Assembly: GCA_009602725.1 (NCBI GenBank)
Contig: WELB01000129.1
Coordinates: 301,566 to 338,949 of the forward strand
From: Spirogloea muscicola
Taxonomy: Eukaryota > Streptophyta > Zygnematophyceae > Spirogloeales > Spirogloeaceae
Direction of reading: 5' to 3'
DNA: 37,384 nt
Positions 19,487-28,969 of the stretch are shown piece by piece. Numbering within the stretch: the first letter of the stretch is position 1; the number at the start of each line of letters is the position of its first letter. Under the pieces are notes generated by a model. That model saw only the letters and a list, made by a program, of their open reading frames with translations, made no database searches and had not been told where the DNA came from. Made by a program: the position numbers and the translations under genes.

Positions 19487-22400
19487 TTAGCTGCTCGCGA
19501 CTGCGCCACTGCAGCTCGATCCCTGGCCAGCGGTGCAGCTGCACCACAGCCGAGCTACAGCCCGTTAAGTCTGCGTCCAAGAGCAGCAGAAAGCGGAACA
19601 TCTGCTAGAACATGCTACTCGATGCAATCCAACTTATCATCACACAAAGCACATGAAGCTTGGAAATTCTATCAACCAACTCCTGGGAGCAGCTCGCTTG
19701 CTGGCCACTCGAAGTGACCCACATCCAGGCACTTGGAAGTGAGTGTTGAGCCGGACATGCTTACCCGAAGCAATGGGCGTCGCAAGCCACAGGAGCCCCT
19801 GCAAGCTCGTCAAAGCTGGCCAGCTCAAAGATGTTCCTGGGAACGCCGACGCCCACCGGCAGCGGCAGCTGCTGGTTGAAGTCGCAGTCAAAGATTGCGC
19901 CATCCCTGACATAGGCGCCAAGTCCACCAGCCAAGCATGGGGAAAGTGAGGCAAGGTTTGGCGATTCTAGTGTTCTGTGACTGCGCGAAGCAACAAGCTC
20001 TTCTGAAAGCTACTGCTCCGCTTCGACTTTCCTCCATGAGGTGCCAGCCTATGATTCTCGAATCCAAGCTCTAATTAGGCAACTGTGAAGGTTGTAAGTG
20101 CCATAAGAGCGTATCACAAGCTTAAGTATAACTTGCTGAATCCATCCAAAAATTTAAGGTACCAACACCTGACTATTGGAAAGGCATGCTCACCAACGGA
20201 TGCTGACCAGGTTAGTGCACATGACATTGCCAACCGCGGCATCATTGAAGCTGTTGATCTGCACCAGGTTTGCGACAGCCTAGCTGGCGCACATGAGATG
20301 CAGCGTGTAGGAGACGCACGAGAAGGGGCTGTTGATAAGCAGCTGCACTCTCAGAGCGATGCATGAGTGAGATCAGATAGCAAGCATCGCTACAAAGGTG
20401 TATTTGAGCAGATAGTGGGTCGCAGTCCACCAACCAGAAGTTCCATGTAGGACCTCAACTCGCCGCTACGGTGGAGCTGATCGGCAAATCTGAAGGCGAG
20501 CGGTATGATAAGGGCAAAGCTAATCTGCTCATTGACCTGCCTGAACCTCGAAAAGAAAGCTCTGGACTGTTGAACCATCTAGCTACAAAAATCATCTGCT
20601 CCTTGGACCGGATAGGATAGGCTTGGGACACGGTGGGACGCAAGTGATGCCAAAGTCGGTGGTCTCGCAGGCATGTGAGAGGCGAGCTGACAAAAGCGGC
20701 CAAGCCTCTCCAGATAAATACTCAAGTCATGCTTGAGAACGACCAGCTCATTGTGAAAAGTGGCTGTTAAGCACTTCGGAATAATTTCAATCACAAACAC
20801 CGGTCACTAGCAGCAATCTGCTAGACGGTCAGCGAAGCTGGAGGAGCGGACCTTCGGATGGGCATGTTTGTGATTGTGAAGAGCCTGTCAAAGACGATAC
20901 CAAACCGGTCAAGAAGCTCCTTCTGCAGCCAATTGCAAACCGCCATATAGCAAGGTTGTCAGCCTTTTAAACCTCAGGTCAACTGCGGGCCGGAGATGCA
21001 TGGGCAGCTCCAGAAGAGCCTAAGAAGCCCTTTCACAGCGCAAGCAAGCTGAAACGAGGAATATGGCTATGCTATATAAGAGACTGAAGACCGTAGTCTT
21101 CAGTCTCTTCTGTTAAGTATGTACGGGGGGTGGAGTGCACTGATCCAGTGCAGACCTTATACGACGCCTCCAGTGCAGCCTGGGGAGGCGGGAGCGTTGG
21201 CCCCAGGGGGTTGTAGACGAGGTGCAGCTCTAGACCTGATGTCCCGTTGCCATAGCTGCAGCATGGCAGGCCGGGATTGGCCAGATATCAGCAGTATGGT
21301 TCCAGGCTAACGTATCAGAGCATGGTTGAGTTGCAACTACTGAGGCGCTACGAGTCTACTGATCTGTGCTTTACCAGTAGAAAGGAGGTGAACAGGGCGG
21401 CAGGTGGAATGTGGGCGCCATCGAACCATGTGAGGCTCCTCCTAAGCAGGATCGTCTTCCTTACCCAGCAGCGTTGAGGTCCTGGATGGCTTGCACGCTC
21501 CGGCCAAACACACCTCGGCCTCTCTGTGGCGAGGGCCGCGCTCAGCCGCCGTATCTCAGAGCTCGCTTAGACGCACTTGCCAAGGGCGGGGGCTCCAGCA
21601 TAGCGTCCTCGAGGGCCAGCTTGGTTTGTGTGGCAGGACCTGCTCGTCCACGTTCTTCTCCGAGTAGCAGGGGAGGGAGGCTACGACTTGCACGCGGTGA
21701 GCCGCCAGGAACTCCACAAGGTCCTGTGAGGGCCGCAGTTCCCGGTGGAGAGTCAGACTGGCCAGTAGTTGGTCAGTCTGCCAGCCGATTGATGGATCTC
21801 CGGCGTTGGCAATTGGCGCGTCTGGCCGGCCTTACCTCCTGGCCCGGCTCAAAGAGCACGGTGAGATTGCAGCGGTCGATCACGGCCTTGCCGAGCCGCC
21901 GTGCCTCCGCCACCAAGAAGCTATGAGGCGGAGGAGGAGGAGGAGGCGACATCAGCGAAGCGACTATACGCTCGTGGGCACCGCCGATGCAAGGTCGCCC
22001 ACCCGAAGGTGGTCGAGGGCCGCACCGGAACTGGGGGTTGAGCTCGGGCGCGCCGCCGGTGATGTCGACGGTGTGCACCAAGGGGCTGTTCTCCAGGAGC
22101 TCCACCTGCGGCAGCGACACAGCATCGGTTGGCGAGACCCACAAACCCAAAGTGGCTAATTGGGCCAGCGTAGTGCGTATGAGAATATGAAATTCAACTA
22201 GAATCTTAAGTAAATGAGCCCATTGTCTCTTTATGCAAGATGGCAAGACAGAAATCTGTTCTTCTCTTCTTCATACTTTGAAATGGATCACTAAGTAAGC
22301 CCTTGTCGGCGCGGCAACGGGGCAATTCATTTTGGTGGGTTTTCCTCACGAGCTTGGTGGCGGTCGCGGCGGCCATCATCTCGGTGCGCAGCGGCGAGGA

Positions 22401-22745
22401 CTCGACGTGGCAGTGCGCGCAGGCCTGGTTGCAGAAGAGCCCGACGTTGACCTGCACCGTCCCGACCTCGCGCCGCACCAGGCCGCCGCCAAGGCCCTGC
22501 AGGACCAGGACCTCCCCAGGAATTGAACATGCGTCACAAGATTGCGATTACTGTGTACTAATTCCTGACTGGGATTTTGCCATCAGAGCGGCGACCTTGG
22601 CCGCCAGCACGTCGTGGAAGCCTGGGAGGCCNATGGCCGTCGCCGGGGCCCCCGGTGCGGGAGCAGCGCCGCAGATCTCGGCGCGCGAGCCGCCGCGGGC
22701 GGCGCTCCCGGTGGGCAGCGCCGAAATTCTGCTGAGTGCGCGCAT
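19487..22745 (-). CDS. arsS: ArsS-type radical SAM protein (arsenosugar biosynthesis family), 12 exons
   Basis: Exons, in reading order: 22745-22596, 22496-22350, 22105-22026, 21920-21836, 21723-21640, 21523-21465, 21255-21156, 20922-20852, 20489-20435, 20258-20194, 19905-19765 and 19538-19487. They total 1089 bases (362 aa), in phase at every GT-AG junction. Exon 2 holds the radical SAM cluster motif CNQACAHC, followed by HVESSPLRTEMM. Exon 3 has VDITGGAPELNPQF. Exon 4 has VIDRCNLTVLFEPGQE. Exon 7 has SGLELHLVYNPLGPTLPPPQ. Exons 10-12 form the Cys-rich C-terminal domain (DUF3641), with FDCDFNQQL, HCFG joined to CTAGQGSSCSGA. In cyanobacteria ArsS-type enzymes act after the arsenic methyltransferase ArsM in making oxo-arsenosugars, so that role is inferred here. 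The first 35 or so residues (MRALSRISALPTGSAARG...) look like an organelle transit peptide. An undetermined base at 22632 leaves one residue unknown in exon 1. Confidence 0.93.
21078..21109. repeat. Perfect 14-bp hairpin with 4-base loop in an ArsS intron
   Basis: AAGAGACTGAAGAC (21078-21091), CGTA, GTCTTCAGTCTCTT (21096-21109). It lies in the intron 20923-21155 and is preceded by GCTATATAAG. Confidence 0.85.
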
Positions 22746-22954
22746 CCTCACTCGGGCAGGGCCAAAATTTGTTCCAAAAACTCGACCGCTGTTGCCCACA
22801 AGAGAGGTTAGGTTATATTGGCGGAGGTTAGGTGTTATTTATGATCAGCAGTCGTGGACACAACAGGCCGGAGTGTGCCTGATGAGGAGTCTGAGCCCGT
22901 CTTCATGCAGGACTAGCTCCATGCAGCTGCTCAGGCCTTCTGCTAGAAAAACAG
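22746..22954. promoter_or_regulatory. Upstream region of the ArsS-type gene
   Basis: About 200 bases between the predicted start codon (minus strand) and the first retroelement fragment. The promoter should lie here or have been displaced by the insertions. GTTAGGTTATATTGGCGG, partly repeated as GGAGGTTAGGTGTTATT, occurs at 22806-22841. No sure element is seen. Confidence 0.3.
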
Positions 22955-23480
22955 CTCTTCCACTTTACGGCGGTGGCTGTGAGACGCCAGCCCAAAAAGG
23001 ATGAACAAGGTCCTAAGGGCCAAAAGGCGCCAAAACACAGCTATGCAAGAGACTACATGTACAGCGAATGGGGGATTTATAACCCCGAGTCAGCAGCCGC
23101 AAGTCGGAGTAAGTTGCAGCTGGAAAAGAGGCACCCCGACGAGACCCAGAAGCAGCAGCCATGGCACGCCCGCTAGTGCACTGCGTGAGCCTGGGACCGT
23201 TGGAAGGATATTAATAGCTGCATACTGCAGCGGACACGCCCCGACGGTAAGAGTCAGGAAAAGTTTCAGTAATACAATGACAGAAGAGAATCGTCAGTCG
23301 AGCCTTTAGCCACTCTACATAGGGAAACGCTTCCAGGAGAGGGCGGTGGCTGGGACAGGCCAGCCCGGAGAAAACAATGAACAAAGTGCGAAGGGGCCAG
23401 GGAAAACGCTAAAACACACAGGGAGCCAAGTAGCTACGAAACACTAAATGAATAACCTCTACTAGGCAGTCCCAGGTCGG
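22955..23480 (-). mobile_element. Retroelement 3'-end fragments, minus strand
   Basis: On the minus strand one copy reads TTCATCCTTTTTGGGCTGGC, then GTCTCACAGCCACCGCC (22970-23010). A second has a DLGLPSRGYSF variant of the coding tail (about 23445-23480), GTTTCGTAGCTACTTGG, TTTAGCG, TTCATTGTTTTCTCCGGGCT and CCACCGCCCTCTCCTGGAAG (down to 23325). Confidence 0.6.
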
Positions 23481-23489
23481 AGAAACCAC

Positions 23490-23645
23490 TCTCCTGGTAG
23501 CAAAAGGGCTCGCCCATAGAGGATAGGGGCTTCAAAAGCCAGCCCAGAAAAGAAGGCGAGCAAAGTACGAGAAGGTGCCAAGGAAACTACTCTCCTGGTA
23601 ACTGGTCCCCCTGGCTAGGGCCAGAGGCTGCAGCTAAGGCAGAAC
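23490..23645 (-). mobile_element. Retroelement 3'-end fragment, minus strand
   Basis: The minus strand reads GCCTTCTTTTCTGGGCTGGC, TTTTGAAGCCCC and TCCTCTATGGGCGAGCCC, between 23560 and 23505. The next part upstream (23585-23640) resembles the SGPSQGDQ/GSGQGT stretch before the coding tail in other copies. Confidence 0.55.
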
Positions 23646-23739
23646 ATAGGTGGGCCTGCGGGCATAGTCCGTGGCCTGTGTGGCCACGTAGCTTCTGTGC
23701 TGGTGGGTTGCTAGCACGCTTCATTGGTGGAGAACTGGG

Positions 23740-23905
23740 AAAACAGGTCGCGGGACTACTCGGCCACTCGCAAGTGCCTGGCCTTCGTCTGGGACCCTGC
23801 GCCAATGCAAACGCCGACGTCCGCCGCACGCGCACCGCCACCGGCACGGAGCCACGCGGCGCTGAAGTGGCTGTTCGACAACCCCAAACAAGGGGCCGCG
23901 TCGCT
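23740..23905 (+). pseudogene. Ty3/gypsy RNase H fragment
   Basis: The plus strand reads RSRDYSATRKCLAFVW, then after a divergent stretch SHAALKWLFDNPKQGAASLT. Ty3/gypsy RNase H domains have a Y-S-x-x-E-[KR]-E-x-L-A-x-[VF]-x-A block and about 20-25 residues later a D-H-x-A-L-x-W-L block. Both are recognisable here. The catalytic Glu of the first block and the Asp before His in the second are not seen, so it is a dead remnant. Confidence 0.55.
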
Positions 23906-24014
23906 CACTGAAGCTTCGTGCTGGCGCCCCACGCGTCCGACATCCGCCACCGCCCAAGCACCAGCAACGTCACCGCCACCACACTGTCCTGCGCCTTCCA
24001 GGCGGTGCAGCTTC

Positions 24015-24180
24015 CCGACTTCCGTCGTGGTGGCCTGGCTCCTCAGATTAGCTTGTTTTGCTAGTATGTGCTCACTCGAGGATACTAGTGTCCCAGTTAG
24101 CCAGCTCATGCCCCCAAACCCCGAACCCGATCTGGCCTCTCTTCTCCCAGCCACCGCCCTCTCCTGTGTTGGAGAGAGTG
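24015..24180 (+). mobile_element. Retroelement C-terminal tail fragment
   Basis: GTGGTGGCCTGGCTCCTCAG, ATTAGCTTG and YVLTRGY with stop (24065-24088) match 26881-26945 closely, including GTGTCCC after the stop. CAGCCACCGCCCTCTCCTG at 24149-24167 is a 3'-end piece. Confidence 0.6.
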
Positions 24181-24419
24181 TTCCATGTAAACTCTTTACT
24201 GCTAGCTTCAGATGGTCTAGGTCTAGCTGTCCTGTGTGGAGCTGCGTTGTAGCGCCTTGGGATGCTCATAACGGACAGTGGTAGGCGAGGTTTAGGAGGG
24301 CCCAGGGTTTAACCCAGGGTTGGTAGATCGATTGGATCTCCACCGTAGGGTTTGGGTCGATCCTTGAGATCCAGACCGTCGGGCGCTAGGGCGCGCCGCC
24401 GGGCTGGGGTTATCAGACA

Positions 24420-24660
24420 CTGGAAGAAGAAAGTGCTCGCCCATTGAGGATAGGGGCTGGAAAAGCCAGCCCAAAAAAGATGAACAAAGCACGAGGGGCC
24501 AGGGGAAGCGCTAAGAAAAACAAGCACAAAGCAGCGACGAATCACTCAGTAGCCCCTGCTAAGCAGCCGCAGATCAGAGATGCTAGGCTCCTGGAAGTGG
24601 GTCCCCTGACCAGAGCCACTGGAGGGCTGTTGGCCCTTGCTCTTCTCATCACCTGCGGGC
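24420..24660 (-). mobile_element. 5'-truncated retroelement copy, minus strand
   Basis: On the minus strand the coding tail SISDLRLLSRGY ends at a stop at 24546-24548, preceded by QGTHFQEP. The 3' part reads TTCATCTTTTTTGGGCTGGC, TTTTCCAGCCCC, TATCCTCAATGGGCGAGCAC and TTTCTTCTTCC. It is a near duplicate of the 10552-10862 copy in opposite orientation. Confidence 0.7.
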
Positions 24661-24786
24661 CCGCCGAGTCCGGTTGCTCCCCAGTCGCCCGCCGCCCCAG
24701 TCGCCGCCGACGTCGCCGCCGCCGCCGCCACGCAATGGCAGGCGCGGCGGCGCAATATCCTGGAGGCATCTCGCCGTCGTCGGGGA

Positions 24787-24815
24787 TTGGGGTCTAGGGT
24801 TTAGTGTTTAGGGTT
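24787..24815 (+). repeat. Degenerate TTTAGGG-like stretch
   Basis: GGGTCTAGGGTTTAGTGTTT followed by AGGGTTGAGG gives about three imperfect telomere-type units, at the end of the gypsy integrase fragment. Confidence 0.4.
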
Positions 24816-25130
24816 GAGGTTCCGGGGCCGGGAAGGGGCCCATGATGTCGCACGCCACCAGCTCGAACGGCGCCCGCACCGCGATGGACTGGAGCGCGCC
24901 CGCCTGTGGTGCGCGTGCTGTACGCGGAGCAACTGGCGAGCGTGCACCGCCTGTGGATCCTTGCGCGTGCGGCACGCGAGGCAACTGGCGATGTGATTGT
25001 GGATTCCGGAGCATCCGCGGACAGTAGCAGGCGGCGCGCAGCTTGTCCACGGCTTTGAGGAATCCCAGGGGGCGGTCGTGGTGGGCGGCAAGGTACGCCG
25101 CCCACGGCATCTTCCATCATTGTGAAACGG
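24808..25130 (-). pseudogene. Ty3/gypsy integrase, N-terminal zinc-binding region
   Basis: The minus strand reads MPWAAYLAAHHDRPLGFLKA, VDKLRAACYCPRM, then after a degraded stretch LQSIAVRAPFELVACDIMGP. This is the order of the gypsy integrase HHCC domain (H-x-x-x-x-G-H-x-G-x-x-K-T, Y-x-W-P-x-M) followed by the first catalytic block (P-F-x-x-V-x-x-D-x-x-G-P). The CxxC pair falls in another frame (LACRTRK), so there are frameshifts. Confidence 0.6.
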
Positions 25131-25329
25131 GGAAAAGGGTGGCTCGCAAGGCCCGGGGTTGCGCACGGCGGGGTCGGCCAGTCCCAACAGGCTGCCTGGA
25201 CCCACGGAGCCTGGACCCACGGGTCGGTCGTCTTGCCCGACGCGGCCGGCCGCCGGGTCGGAAATTATGCGCGCGGTGCGCATGAAGATGAAGGGGGAGG
25301 CCAACATTCGAGCCTTTCCAAAGCCCTAA

Positions 25330-25690
25330 TAACGGGGCAACGAGCTGGCTAAGGGGGACAACAATACCACGACGTAGCCATACATATCTGACAAGCTAAG
25401 CTGAAGAGCCAGACCACCCAAACGGAAGCCATTAGCCTGGCCTACTGCGCGCCAAGCACGCTGGTGTATCGCGAGTGCCCGGGAGCGCTGCAGACTTGAT
25501 GACAGCCGCAATTTTGTAGCAAGCGACGATTGCTTGCGGGACGAGAATGCCCTAAGCTACGCGCCCGACTATGTCAGCGGACATCAACAAGTGGTGCCCG
25601 GCGATGGAGGAGGAAAGACAACTTCGTTTTGTAGCCGCCATAAATGTCCATGGCCCATGGGATGAAACGGTCTTGCCTCCATCGCCGGGC
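25330..25690 (-). mobile_element. Retroelement endonuclease-like tail, minus strand
   Basis: The minus strand reads FIPWAMDIYGGY near 25640, and further on MRLSSSLQRSRALAIHQRAW, AVGQANGFRLGG and LSLSDMYG. This is the same series as at 26640-26945 (+) and 10862-11320 (-). It is joined head to head with a gypsy integrase fragment. Confidence 0.6.
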
Positions 25691-26125
25691 ACAACTTGTC
25701 GATGCCCGTGGACGGGGCAACAAGTACGTTGTGCTGGCAACCGAATACCTGAGCCGCTGGGTGATCGGGGCAGCCTTGCCAAACGCCACCGCCGACAGCG
25801 TGGTCAAGTTCCTCATCCGCGACGTGTTGTGTCACCACATGTGTCCCCGGCGGCTCCTGACGACCTCGGCACCAAATTCAACGGCCAAATTATGGAGCGG
25901 GTGTGCAATGAGCTGGGGGGTCTGGCTGACCTTCATGACGCCCTACCACCTGCAAACAGACGTGCTCGCGGAATGGCTCAACCGCACAGTCAAAGACATG
26001 GTCGCCAAGTGACGTCAACGCCAAGCATGACAAATGGACCACTACTACCGCTGCTGCTGGCTGCGTACAACCGCGCCGACCACGAGAGCACCTGAACGTC
26101 GCCCTTCCAACTTCGTCTTCACTCA
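25690..26125 (+). pseudogene. Ty3/gypsy integrase core fragment
   Basis: One frame reads RGNKYVVLATEYLSRWVIGA, ALPNATADSVVKFLIRDVLC, then after a frame change the DxGTKFN block, and MTPYHLQTDVLAEWLNRTVK. These are the D-x-x-[ST]-[KR]-[WY], G-x-x-F and P-Y-x-P-Q-x-[DN]-G-x-x-E-x-x-N-[RK] blocks of the retroviral-type integrase core. The first Asp is replaced (ATEYLSRW) and the frame is broken, so it is inactive. Confidence 0.7.
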
Positions 26126-26389
26126 ATAAGCTCTCCGGGGGCGTTGGAGTGGCTCAACGCTTTGCCAATCTACGAGTCCCTTTGCTCTCCGACGACCTCC
26201 TTCGGAAGGCCGTACACCACCAACTTGGCCTTTCCCCCACTTTGTTTGGCGAGCATCCGCCAGTGTGAATGTCCATCGTTCGGAGGACGAGATCTCGTTG
26301 GCAGCTCACGTGCTTCGATGTGTGGAGGGAGGTGAACGTAATGCCCCCCACAACTTTCTAAGTGACGCTTTGTATGGCTTTATGCGCGA
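26126..26389. other. Transposon-derived spacer
   Basis: Sequence between the integrase fragment and the next endonuclease-like copy. Short frames continue the degraded polyprotein character, but I could not assign a domain. Confidence 0.35.
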
Positions 26390-26965
26390 GGCAGGTTACC
26401 ATTCGGCCATGGAGGTGCCGGGCATCATGCCGGCACTCCAGGATTGCGGCAGACCTTACATCAGACGTCTGGATGTAATTTCCACCCCTCCGAGCCTCGT
26501 CTCCTCCTTGACGTTGTTCTTATCGATACAATCCAACCAGGGGCACCCACGCCGACTGTGCCAGTTTGGGCTACGCATCATGCGGAGGAGAAGAAGCAGA
26601 GACATAGTAAAGACCACCCCGGGGCGAGGCGACTTCTTCTTCCCATCCGCCACGGACATTTATGGCGGCTACGGATTGAAGTGGTCTTCCCTCCTCCATC
26701 GCCTGGTACAACTTGTCAAAGCCCGCCGACGTAGTCAGGCGGGTAGCTTAGGACATTCTAGCGTCCCGCAAGCAATCGTTGCTTGCTATAAAATGCAGCT
26801 ATTATTCAGTCTGCAGCCCTCCTAGGCACTCGCGATACATCAGCGTGCTGGGCGCGCACTGGGCCAGGCTAATGGCTTCCGTGGTGGCGGTCTGGCTCCT
26901 AAGCTTAGCTTGTCAGATATGTACGTGCTCACTCGAGGCTACTAGTGTCCCCCTTAGTCAGCTTA
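26390..26965 (+). mobile_element. Retroelement fragment with PD-(D/E)XK-like C-terminal domain
   Basis: The plus strand reads MEVPGIMPALQDCGRPYIRR, LLLDVVLIDTIQPGAPTPT, EEKKQRHSKDHPG, then in another frame the IYGGYGLKWSSLLHRL block and YKMQLLFSLQPS, and the tail LSLSDMYVLTRGY with stop (26943-26945). It aligns along its whole length with the minus-strand copy at 10862-11320 and keeps the final tail that copy has lost. At least two frameshifts separate the parts. Confidence 0.65.
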
Positions 26966-27094
26966 TTGACCCATTGCTAGAACTTTTGTAAGGCTCGAAT
27001 TGGCCTTCCTTTCAATTTCGTTCACAATGTGTTGCTTGTATTTAGATTGTGCACCACGCGCTTGTCCCATTTTATCGGTCCAATTATCGAGCGA

Positions 27095-27240
27095 CCTCTC
27101 TCTGGGTCTCTTGGTAAGCTGTGCGTCTTTGGCGCCTTTCGGCCCTATGAACCTTGCCCATTCTTTCTGGGCTGGCTTTCCACAGCCCTCGCCCCCTTTG
27201 TTGCAAGGAGACTTCTTCATGTTTTGGAGAGTATCTTTGG
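27095..27240 (+). mobile_element. Retroelement 3'-end fragment
   Basis: TTTCGGCCCTATGAACCTTG, CCCATTCTTTCTGGGCTGGC, TTTCCACAGCCCTCGCCCCC and GAGACTTCTTC follow the family order, with the CACAGCC variant of the right arm. Confidence 0.6.
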
Positions 27241-27487
27241 TTGTCGGCCACTAGTCTCAATGCCTCTGAGGGATCTCGTTGATGTATGTCACGGAATGCT
27301 AGGATTGGACGTCGTCATTTTACGATGGCATTCCAAAGCGATTACCCTCTTTGGAAAGAGCTCTTATCAGTATTTGACCAGCCACTGTTACTCGCTTATC
27401 TGTCCTCCTTCACTGGCCCGGTTGCAAATGGGTTGCAAATTGGGTGCACCACAGCTTTAAGCTCGACATCATACAGTCCATAACTCG

Positions 27488-27736
27488 ATGACTACTGTTC
27501 CTGGTCTTGTAGTGTACTTCATGCAAGCATCTGTCGTTACTTGTTCTCAATCGTTCTTTCTAGTCAGCTCGGAGAAGGGATCTGTTTTCGATGAAGGATT
27601 GTCACACGGTATCTCTCCAGTCCTAGATGCTGCGTTAGCAATTGGGAGTGTACGGGCCTTTTTGACGTCCTCTGGCATGACAGTAGAAGAAGAAGTAGCA
27701 CTTCAGAGGGCCAGCCTAAATATGACATTACTCTGA
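27488..27736 (+). CDS. Unassigned 82-codon open frame, possibly an exon remnant
   Basis: The frame begins with ATG and ends at TGA. Its second half (SPVLDAALAIGSVRAFLTSS, GMTVEEEVALQRASLNM) looks like genuine protein, with alternating hydrophobic and acidic residues. It vaguely recalls the helical insert of DsbA/FrnE-type oxidoreductases, where a VL-x-x-A-x-x-x-G stretch is followed by FL-x-S and E-E-[VL]. No CxxC active site is nearby. It sits among retroelement fragments and may be a captured or decayed exon. Chance is possible. Confidence 0.25.
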   Translation: MTTVPGLVVYFMQASVVTCSQSFFLVSSEKGSVFDEGLSHGISPVLDAALAIGSVRAFLTSSGMTVEEEVALQRASLNMTLL

Positions 27737-27769
27737 GGCTCGGGTGACCTGTACGAAGGAGATGCTCTC

Positions 27770-27920
27770 TCAGAGCCGGCAATGCGTTCGAAAGGTCGGT
27801 CTTGATCAGAAAGACCAAGTTTTAAGGAAGGAAGCTCCTCCAAAGGTGCCAAGGGCTGCGAAAAGCCAGAGAGGATGGGTAAGGTCCGAAGGGGCCGAAA
27901 AGCGCTAACATAGGGAGGAC
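27770..27920 (-). repeat. Retroelement 3'-end fragment, minus strand
   Basis: On the minus strand: GCGCTTTTCGGCCCCTTCGG, ACCTTACCCATCCTCTCTGG, CTTTTCGCAGCCCTTGG and CACCTTTGGAGGAGCTTCCT. This is a diverged copy that has lost part of the left arm. Confidence 0.5.
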
Positions 27921-28029
27921 GAGTCCTTCCCGCTCGCCATCGACGTTCACGGGGCGTTTGGCGATCGGTGGCTCGAGCTTCTCCACCAGCTTTCACGCAG
28001 CGCTGTATCCCGCCGGTACCACGGGGAGC

Positions 28030-28355
28030 AGGCGGATTTGAATGAGCAGGCTCTCTTGCGCAGGTGTATCGCATGCGCCTGTCAGTCTCGCTGCAGCGGT
28101 CAATGGCACGCGCGCTGCATCTGCATGCTGGTCGCGCATTGGCTGCAGCCTCTGCCCAGGCCAAGGGACCCGCTACCCGAAGACTATGTCTCCGACCTGC
28201 GGCTGCTCAGTGGTTACTGAGTAATTCGTAGGTAGTTGATTGTAATTCCCTGTCTGCTGGCGTTTCTCTGGCCCCTTTGAATTTTGTTCATTCTCATTTC
28301 TGGGCTGGCCTCTCACAGCCACCGCCCTCTCCTGGAAGCGTCCTTTCTTCTTAAT
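28030..28355 (+). mobile_element. 5'-truncated retroelement copy
   Basis: The coding part reads QVYRMRLSVSLQRSMARALH, LHAGRALAAAS and (in another frame) SDLRLLSGY with stop at 28218-28220. The 3' part follows: GTAATTCGTAGGTAGTTG, CTGGCCCCTTTGAATTTTG, TTCATTCTCATTTCTGGGCT and CACCGCCCTCTCCTGGAAGC. Confidence 0.7.
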
Positions 28356-28374
28356 ATGACTAGCAAGTACCATG

Positions 28375-28480
28375 TAGGATAATCGAAAGAAAGTGGCTTT
28401 CCCAAAGGTGGCAAGGCTGTGAACAGCCAGCCCGAAAAGAGTTGACAAGGTCCGAAGGGGCCAAAAGCGCCTTTGCGAAG
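28375..28480 (-). repeat. Retroelement 3'-end fragment, minus strand
   Basis: The minus strand reads CCTTGTCAACTCTTTTCGGG, CTGGCTGTTCACAGCCTTGC and CACCTTTGGGAAAGCCACTT. It is in inverted orientation to the copy immediately before it, about 20 bases away. Confidence 0.55.
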
Positions 28481-28955
28481 CTTTCCCGGTAATCACTTTG
28501 GTAACCTCGAGTTACAGCGCAAGTGAGAAATACTAGCCGCCGGATAGCAGTCCTCTTGACGCAGCCACCGCCCTCTCCTGGCAGCGTCTTTCTTCTTCTT
28601 CCTTGACTAAGCCAGAGGCTGCAGCTAGGCTTACTGCAGCTAGAGCCAGCACGCAGATGCAAGGCGTAGGCCATGGATCGCTAAAGGGATTTGGACAGGC
28701 GCATGCAAAACACCTGCATAGGCTAGCCAGCGGCGTTGAAAGGGTCAGTCGTGATCAGTATGAAAGATGTTCACTTGGCTGCTGCCTCCAGGTTCCGTCA
28801 TGGCGACGCTTTTCCGCCCTCTCTTTTAATTCTAATTTGCACTTACTGACTGCAGATTGATGAGCGACCAGGTGCTGACGTCTTGGAGACTAGTATCCTA
28901 CTGTCGTACCGTATCCTGTCGACTGCCTATTTGTGTCGATCTGACTAGGACAGCT
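28481..28955. other. Transposon-derived and unassigned sequence
   Basis: CAGCCACCGCCCTCTCCTGG at 28563-28582 is a 3'-end piece. SNLHLLTAD near 28830-28860 is a weak match to the coding tail. The rest shows no gene. Confidence 0.4.
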
Positions 28956-28969
28956 GACTGGGCTTCACA

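Noticed and set aside
22555-22595. Extension of ArsS exon 1 to include VAALMAKSQSG
   Set aside because: The donor after AAG at 22596 keeps phase 0 with the next exon and gives the family-like FHDVLAAK-GLGGGLVRREV. The longer version breaks the phase.
24500-24760. Possible regulatory or RNA-gene interpretation of the recurrent CTGCGGCTGCTTAGCAG motif
   Set aside because: The motif encodes the shared retroelement tail (L-R-L-L-S) and always keeps the same frame to a stop. A coding explanation is simpler.
27560-27660. Resemblance of SEKGSVFDEGLSHGIS to the legumain active-site region (CESGSIFDG)
   Set aside because: The catalytic Cys and flanking residues are absent and the rest does not align. 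A duplicated legumain fragment is not supported.
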